Of a DNA stretch of 64,000 bases, positions 57,001 to 64,000 are shown piece after piece (position 1 is the stretch's first letter; each line of letters begins with the position of its first letter). Below the pieces are notes generated by a model. It worked only from the letters and a program-made list of their open reading frames with translations. It made no database searches and was not told the DNA's origin. The position numbers were made by a program, and so were the translations under genes. Source of the DNA: Desmodesmus armatus. Lineage: Eukaryota > Chlorophyta > Chlorophyceae > Sphaeropleales > Scenedesmaceae. The stretch spans positions 1 through 64,000 of the forward strand of contig VIIQ02000714.1 in NCBI GenBank assembly GCA_007449985.2, written 5' to 3'.

Positions 57001-59228
57001 TCATGTTCGTGAAGTAGGTCAACAGTGAGAGGGCGAGGGGTCAGGTACAAGTGAGAGCACCACCTGTGCCCCTGCCCTAGTCGCTGCCTGTCTGAAACCT
57101 CCAAAGGGAGACGCGCACGACAGAATCAGGCAGGACAGTCAGCCAGAAGTGATGCATTGATGCAGATTTGACGCAAAGATGCCCGCACACACCATGCCCC
57201 TTACAACGCGTATTATCCTCATCACAACTCGCGAGCTTGGCCCTCCCAGCAGCTGTTGCCCGCTGAAATGCAGAGCAGCAGACACCATCCCCAAAGCCGT
57301 GGCAGCATCACACAAACACAAAACTGCTGCTTTCTCGCACGTGTGCAGCCACAACTTCAACAACCGATGACGGCTGCCGATGACGACTGCCGGGGGAGAC
57401 ACAGCAAGCTTCGCCTGCAAGTGCCCAGCAGCCAGCAAAAGCTGTGACCTGCTGCAGCCGCCAATCTTCAGGGCTGGCTGCTGGTACTAGCCATAGCAGC
57501 AGTACACCATAGATACTACTGCAGCATGCATTGACTTGTCGCACCAAGGACACACATTTCAACAAGCAGCAGACGCGGACCCACTGCACACAACTGACAT
57601 CCCATGTACGCCGTCGCTAGAAGCAGCGGCAAGCAAGCCTGTACAAAGCAACACCCAACTGGCAAGCCAAACTCAACACACATTGCTCGGCCCACAGCGA
57701 AGCAGGGTCGAGTCTGCTGTCATGCAGCAGAAGCCAACCCACCAGCAGGGCTGTGACAAGCAGCTGCATCAATCATGCATTGGCAATAATTCAAACCCAA
57801 GGTGAACCAGGCAAGGATACTCACAGCTTGGAGAGCACCTAACAGACTCATATACTGCCTGGCATGTGGTACCTGCTTGTGACCCATGACAAAGCATGCA
57901 TGCAGTCCTAAGAAGCACCTGCATGGCCGCTTGGTACTGAACAACGGCAACAGCCGACGCAATGCCCGACCGATGTGCTTTGGGCGCAGCGCCGACACCA
58001 GCCAGGGCCAATGGTGTCCTGGCAGCTGCACCACCCTGCAAGCCACCTCCAGCATTTCAAGCTCCACCTAAGCTGGGTGCAAGCATGCTGACGGCAAGTG
58101 CATACCAAAGACTGCCCTGCGGGGAACCGTCTCTGGCAGCCGGCGCAAGAGCAACAACATGTGATCACGCAGACAGACCACAACAGATCCAGGGCAAAGA
58201 GGAAGACAGCAATTCTCAATACCAGAGACAGCAGAAGGGCAACAGCATGGCATATACACACCAACTTTGACACTGCCAACAAACAACAGTCCTACGGGTG
58301 GGCTCTTGGAAAGGCGCTCTTGCTCTGCGCGCCGCCACACCCCAAACGCCCTAGCCAGCTCACAGCCAGCAAAGCAACCACCTGAACCGCTTGCCCCGCC
58401 ACTGTCCCAAAGCATCCATAGTTTCCTGTATGCAACAAGTGTCAAGTTATCTGACACCAGCTTCACACCCTGACAAAGTCTCCCCCAGCAATGCACAGTA
58501 ATGTCACAACACCAGGAGATGCGAGGAGGCTTGGGCGCATGGCAGCTGAGCATACATAGAGACAAGTGCAGGTCGGTCTTCGTCTGCAAGTACGTAGTCC
58601 TAGGCACTTGGCAGGCACCTGCTGCTGCTCCCGTACAATCCCAGCGCACACCAGCCCGCCCTGTTCCCGCCTCGCCCTGCCAACAGCCCCGCAGTACCCA
58701 TGCGATAGTAGCCATGCCAAACTCAGATGCAGGATGCAGCCATCCAACAAGTGCTAAGCCTCTAGGGAGAAATGGTGCCTGCGGCCGCACAGGGCAGCGC
58801 CAGCCATCCAAAACAAACCCAGACCAGGCCCCCCACGCCCCAATGCAAGATCAAACCATGCATCCACAAAACCCGACAACACGCCCCAAAGCCCCCAGCA
58901 CTGTATGTGTGCCTAGTCCCTAGGCACTTGCAGTTCTGAGGGATGCCACTCAAAGTTGTCTGCTGCAGCGGACCCAGTGCTGCGAGCCTGCTGCGCCACG
59001 CACTTGTGCTGCAGCCCGACTGCGCCGCAAAGTGAGACGCCTCACTTTGTACTGAAAGCAGTGCGTGCAGCAATGCATCAGCAGCAGTGTCGCCCGCCTG
59101 CTGCGCTGCAGCTTCCGCAGCCGACGGCCGCTGAACCCAGGCTACAGCAGCTGCCACTCCTCATCAAGCGCTGCGTTGCGCTGCGCAGCAGCGCCCGCCC
59201 TCACCGCCACACCGCGCACCCCCATGCT
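54055..59228. other. Long intergenic region, no supported gene
   Basis: About 5.2 kb between the EB1 start and the O-GlcNAc transferase stop. The left part should hold the EB1 promoter and the right part the 3'UTR of the transferase (TTACA, a minus-strand TGTAA, occurs near 57200, 56730 and 54467). It is CA/CAG-rich with no splice-bounded coding pattern. The longest open stretches (56376-57017 plus, 58068-58811 minus) carry no recognisable motif. Confidence 0.5.
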
Positions 59229-62200
59229 TCACGCAGGGATCTCAAAGCTGCGCGGGCCGTTACCCTCGAGGTGGATGTCCCACATGCGGAAGTACACCCT
59301 CTCGAGGTTGCGCACCCAGCCCTCCGTGTCAAACAGCGGGGAGGTCAGGCGGGAGGACTCCAGCCGGGCCCGCAGCGCCTCACGCAGTTGGCGGTTGGTG
59401 CCCAGCAGGACCGCACGCTCCTCATACTCTGCCTGGCTGTTCACCACCTGCGACACACAGCAGCAGCAGGGGGGGGGGGGGAGCCCACGAATATATTTAG
59501 TGAGCACATCTGCATACATGCGAGACAACCTGGTAAATGAAATGACCATGCTGACGGCCTGCCAGGCGTAACCATTCGTGCCGACACCACAGCGGCATGG
59601 TCAGCCAAGCAGCAGCACAGTGCACAGGCTATCCATACCTACACCCTCGCCATACACTGCCAGACACACCCAAGACATGCCGGCCACACTCACCATTCGT
59701 GGCCCAGTCCTGTAGCATACGCCAGGCTGGCCGCCACTCGGCTGGCCATGCGCTCCAGCGGCAGCGTCACCATGGGGCACCCGCCCCACAGCACGTCACA
59801 GCCCGTGGTGTGCGCATTGCACAGCGGCGTGTCCAAAAACACGTCTGCCAAGCCGCTGCGGCGGATGTGCAGGTCCTTGTGCGCCACGTCTGTGAAGATG
59901 ATGCGCGAGGGGTCGACCCCTTGGCTGGCGGCCTGCACGCGGATGTTCTGCTCGCCGTAGGGCGGGAAGCGCAGCAGCCACAGCACACTGCACACATGGG
60001 CGGGAGGGGCAGACAGGGCACCAATTCAGCTTGAAGGACTGTGAAGAGCGGCCAGGTAGCGATATGACCAGTGGATGACATAAGGAACCACTGGCAAGTA
60101 CCTCAAGCAAAAATTCAGGACATCTTCGACAGTAGCAAGTCAGCGGGGGCCAGTCTACAACCTGACAACAACTTGCAGCTGCATCTGATGCCTGTCGCTC
60201 ACAACCGGGCTGCATGCAACACGAACTGCCGAGACCCAAGACCCTGCAGCTTCCACTGTTTGCAGTGATTAATGACAAAGTCCAAAGCCCTGTGGTGTGC
60301 CTCACCTGTCAGGCACGCGCTTGAGGATGTTGCACCAGGTTGTGAAGGTGTCGGGGTCGTACTTGTACAGCTGGTTGCTGCAGCTGAAGATGATCTTGTC
60401 TTCCGGCAGACCAAACTCAGTGCGACGCGGCAGCATGGCCTTATTCAACACCTCCCTGCGCAGGCACAGAAAGGGACCAACGGCAGCACAAGAGCTTGGG
60501 TCAGGTACTGGCTTCAACAACGCAGCGACAACAACGTGACAACCCCGTCCTTGTGCAGGCGGAGACAGAGATAGCCACCATACAGCAGCACAATAGCTTG
60601 TGTCAGGTGCTAGCTAGCTGTGATGGTGCAGCAACAACCAACATGACGACACTGTCCTTGCTCACTGCGGGCAACTGCGCACAAGTCAGGCTGCAGCTAT
60701 GCATGTGCAGGGAACACACATCAGCACAACTGCCAGCAGGGTAGCAGCCATCCACCCCCGCCCACCTGTGGCAGCGCTTGTAGTCGTTGACGAAGTAGCA
60801 GTTTGGCATGAGCGCCAGGTGCTCACTGTAGCAGTGGTGCAGGTGTGGCGGGGCCACTACCTTGTCCGTAATGAGGTACGGCAGGAAGGGAGCACCTGTG
60901 CAGCAAGCAGACCAGCAATTAACAGCGTCAGTGTCAACACACTTGCATAATATCCAACACTTGCATAAAATCCAACATGGGAGCACCTGTGCATGTGAAG
61001 CAAGCACAACAGCATCACGCATTGGTGATACGATGCGCTTTCTCAAAACACTTGCATGGAATCAATCAATAGTTGGTGTGTACCTGTCGAAACACTTGCA
61101 TGGAATCATGGAATCAATCAAAAGTTGGTGTGTACCTGCCAAACGGACACAGGGCGGGTCAAGTGCCACATGAATGTGATGAGGAAAGGCCTGCCCCCGC
61201 CACCGGTGTGGCCGTACCTGTGGTCGCAGGGAAGCCCATGTAGCTGGTCTGCACCGGCGCCGGCCACAGCGCAAAGATCTCGTTGCGGGCACCCTTTGTG
61301 TAGCCGTTGAGGTTGCAGGCCACGTGGATGCCGTCCGCTGAGATCTTGCGCGCAATGTCAGCCACAGACCAACCTACGGGGGCACAGGAGCAACAATGAC
61401 GCACGCACAGCAGGCAGTATGAGATATACTACAAAGGTCAACACCGCATGCGGCATGCATCCGGCACGTTCACAGCCCCCCAAGAAAGCCCTGCCAGATT
61501 GAGACAGACAGCACCTGGCATGTGAGAGGAGGACTGATCAAACAGCACCCCAAGAAGCCCAGCAGCAGCCGTACTAGCAAGCAGGCGATCACTTCAACTC
61601 ACTCGACACGTCCAAGAAGTGCTCCGTCTCCCCCTCAATGCGCAGCCGCCACTCGCTGCCATCACTCGGTGACAGCGCATAGCAGAACACCTCCACCCGC
61701 GAGCGGTCATGCAGGCCAAACACGCCGCCCATAAGGTGGCTGAGCGGGTGGTTGCCAAAGTCACTGCTTACATAACCCACACGCAGCCGCTGCCCGGGCG
61801 CCAGCGCGACAGCTGCGGGGTGCGGGAGCCGTGGCAGGCTGATGCGTGAGGCTGCGAGGCTGCAGTGCTCCGCGTAGCGGATGCTGATCTGCAGCGCCAG
61901 CTCAGCGCTGAAGGGGTAGGCCATTGCGTGGAAGGGCTGCACGCTGGGCAACCGGCCTGCCGCCAAGTCACGGCGCACCTGCACAACAGCAGCAGAGGCA
62001 CCAGGGCAGCAGCATGTCAGTGAGGTGCTTCATAACTATCACCGTGTGCGATCACAACCTGGACTGGGAGCAGCAAACAATGGTCCCTCCATTGCAGCCG
62101 AACCACTTTTCAAACCACACCACATGTTGTGTGCACTCTCACAGCCTTGACAGCTGCAAAGCGCTCGCGCCTGCTGCCCCCTCCCCCCCCTCCCCCCCCC

Positions 62201-63959
62201 GCCCCGTGCTGCTGCCCGGTCAAACCCACCTCCTGCTCCAGCCTTCCAAACAGCGCCGGCCGCTCCGTCCAGTCGCACACGCACTGCAAGCTGTGCACAA
62301 AGTTCGCGAAGGCCTCAGGGAAGTCAGGCCGCAACGCCAGCGCCCGTCTGTAGCTGGCAATCGCCACATCATGCCGTGCGGCGTCCTTATAAGCCGAGGC
62401 CAGGTTGGCATGACCCTCCGGACTCTCAGGCTGCAAGAGCACTACCTGCTCGTAGCACGCATGGCTGCCAACGCCTGCCCCGTCATCTTGAGGATGCCTC
62501 CCAGGTTGTTGTACGCCACGCTGACCCGCTGTGCTACCCCCGGCGGCAGCAGCGCCTGCGGTGGGCGGCTAGCCGCCATCGCTGCCAGGCCCCCCATCAA
62601 GCCGCCATTGCTGCCAGCCGCCACAGCCGCCGCTGCCACCGCCGTGCTGGCCACGACGGCTGCGTCCGGCATGACCTGCTGCCCGTGCTGCTGCAGCTGC
62701 TGCAGCTGGATGGTCTGTACTGCTTTGCTGTACTGTAGCTGAATGCAGGCGCTGTAGCAGGCGACGGCCTCGTCGTACCGCCCTGCCTCTCGCAGCGCAT
62801 TTCCGAGGTTGTTGTAAGCCTCGGGGAAGGATGGCTCAATGGTGAGGGCCTTGTGGTACGTAGCAATGGCAGCATCCAGCTTGCCTTGCTCGTACAGCAC
62901 GCCTGTCGCAGCAGCGGTGGCAGCAGCAGCAACGGCATGGTTGGACTCGCAGTTGAGGGCAGTGCACGGTGCAGCACTTGTAGGGTTTCATGTGGTCGAG
63001 AGGCAGGCTCTTGACGCGCACAGACACACAGCATAGGTGGGCAACCACACTCAGTAAAAGACATGCACGGAGGCAATTGCGTTGCTGTGCTTACCTGCCA
63101 GGTTGCCATGCGCCAGTGCACAGTTGGGCCTGAGCCGCACAACTGCGTCAAAACACGCCTCCGCCTCAGCCAGGCGCTTGAGGTCCTTCAGGACAACACC
63201 TGCACAGACCGGCACAGCAGCAGAACATGCAAGACAAACAGACAGTCAGCAAAGCTTTACGTGTCACTTTCAGCCCCACTCTGCATCCACACGTGCTCCT
63301 GATGCACGCCCAAGACGCTAACAAAGCAACCAGCAGCATTGGTGACTTGATGCGCCCAGCATGCACAGCATATCGTCAGCCCTCACTCCTGCTGTTAAAA
63401 CCCTACCCAGCTACCCGTGATGCATCCTCCACTGCTGCTGTGCCCAGCTAGCGCCTGCTTGTTGCCATGCTACTGTCGCCCTGCTGGAGCCCTCCGCAGT
63501 GCAGTCCACACCTGTCAGACACCAACCCACCCCTCCAAGCACCAATCTCCACCCCCTTTTGCCCGTGAAAGCGTCTGCTGCACCCCTCGCGCCTGCTGCA
63601 CCCCTCACAGCTGCTATGCCCATCTAGCGCCTGCTTCATACCATGCTACTGCTCGCCCTGCTGTGCGATTCACACCGATCATCCACTAACCCAAGCCCTG
63701 CCCATGCAGCAACCCACCCACCCACGCCCGTGAAGGCAAGCACAGCCTGAACAAGCAATGTACACCCACCCATGCCCGTGAAGGCGTCTGCATAGCATGG
63801 CCGCAGCCTGACTGCCTCCTGGTAGCAGCTGAGCGCCTGAACCATCTCCCCACCCTCGCGCAGAAGGTCACCCAGCCCCCGCCACGCTGGCGCATACAGC
63901 ACGTCCTGCCGCAAAGCCTCCAAGTAGCACTGCTGCGCTGCATTGCGGCCGACCGCACC
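59229..63959 (-). CDS. SEC: O-GlcNAc transferase, SECRET AGENT type (5' end outside window)
   Basis: Adds N-acetylglucosamine from UDP-GlcNAc to Ser/Thr of nuclear and cytosolic proteins. Exons: 63959-63770, 63199-63095, 62902-62230, 61978-61603, 61373-61218, 60895-60766, 60455-60306, 59987-59694 and 59447-59229. The first three code TPR repeats ([65 protein letters not shown]) with an Ala/Gln-rich insertion. The catalytic GT41 domain has [108 protein letters not shown] and the ending [16 protein letters not shown]. Two one-base losses break it as written: near 62458 (AAMR should run into CYEQV) and near 59696 (GGCCACGAATG; family pattern needs GAAATG). The resemblance is to SEC rather than the O-fucosyltransferase SPY, by recall of the plant sequences. 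Confidence 0.92.
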
Positions 63960-64000
63960 CTGCACAACGACACAGCACGGCACAGCACGCAACAGCACAC
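63960..64000 (-). other. Intron of the O-GlcNAc transferase at the window edge
   Basis: On the minus strand this reads as the pyrimidine/TG-rich end of an intron (GTCGTTGTGCAG) before the first visible exon. Earlier exons with further TPR repeats lie outside the window. Confidence 0.6.

Noticed and set aside
56376..57028. Plus-strand frames of 213 and 140 codons between EB1 and the transferase
   Set aside because: Overlapping frames of similar quality in the same interval, no family features; typical of CA-rich low-stop sequence.
58068..58811. 247-codon minus-strand frame downstream of the transferase stop codon
   Set aside because: Probably 3'UTR of the O-GlcNAc transferase; Cys/Trp-rich translation without motif.

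Overview
The window looks like nuclear DNA of a green alga (Chlorophyta). Every single-copy gene recognised is eukaryotic, most are intron-dense with GTGAGT-like donors and CTGCAG-like acceptors, coding DNA is full of CAG/CTG runs (polyQ, polyA), and TGTAA, the usual chlorophyte poly(A) signal, lies downstream of most genes. PEX22 and a SECRET AGENT-type O-GlcNAc transferase also fit the green lineage. A sphaeroplealean alga is a guess from general sequence texture only.

Layout. 1-12174: three tandem copies (about 4.3, 3.6 and 4.3 kb) of a mobile element carrying a Tc1/mariner/IS630-like DDE transposase on the minus strand. The transposase is split by an intron of about 850 bp. That intron is almost completely filled, on the opposite strand, by a second gene: a treble-clef zinc domain plus a Vsr/DUF559-like nuclease domain. 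This nested pair is the most unusual thing in the window. 12838-16115 (+): ribosomal protein eL13. 26338-20433 (-): R2R3-MYB factor with a long glutamine-rich tail (5' end unresolved). 29787-28990 (-): PEX22-like peroxin. 30442-33522 (+): CCDC6-like (DUF2046) coiled-coil protein in ten exons, divergent from PEX22. 35548-41869 (+): N-myristoyltransferase in eleven exons. 42962-47955 (+): caprin-like RNA-binding protein with an RGG tail. 54054-51385 (-): EB1 microtubule plus-end protein. 63959-59229 (-): C-terminal two thirds or so of an O-GlcNAc transferase, cut by the window edge.

The single-copy genes are unrelated housekeeping or regulatory genes (translation, transcription, peroxisome import, lipidation, mRNA granules, microtubules, nucleocytoplasmic glycosylation) and form no operon-like or pathway cluster. 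Intergenic stretches of 2.5-5 kb hold no gene I can defend.

Two second-order patterns stand out. First, the N-myristoyltransferase introns contain repeated copies of the beginnings of the following exons, complete with splice acceptors, plus a duplicated in-frame 54-nt exon half. Second, single-base indels break highly conserved reading frames in at least three single-copy genes and throughout the repeat array, which points to residual consensus errors in the assembly rather than gene death. All exon boundaries were set by eye from splice sites, phase and family similarity.
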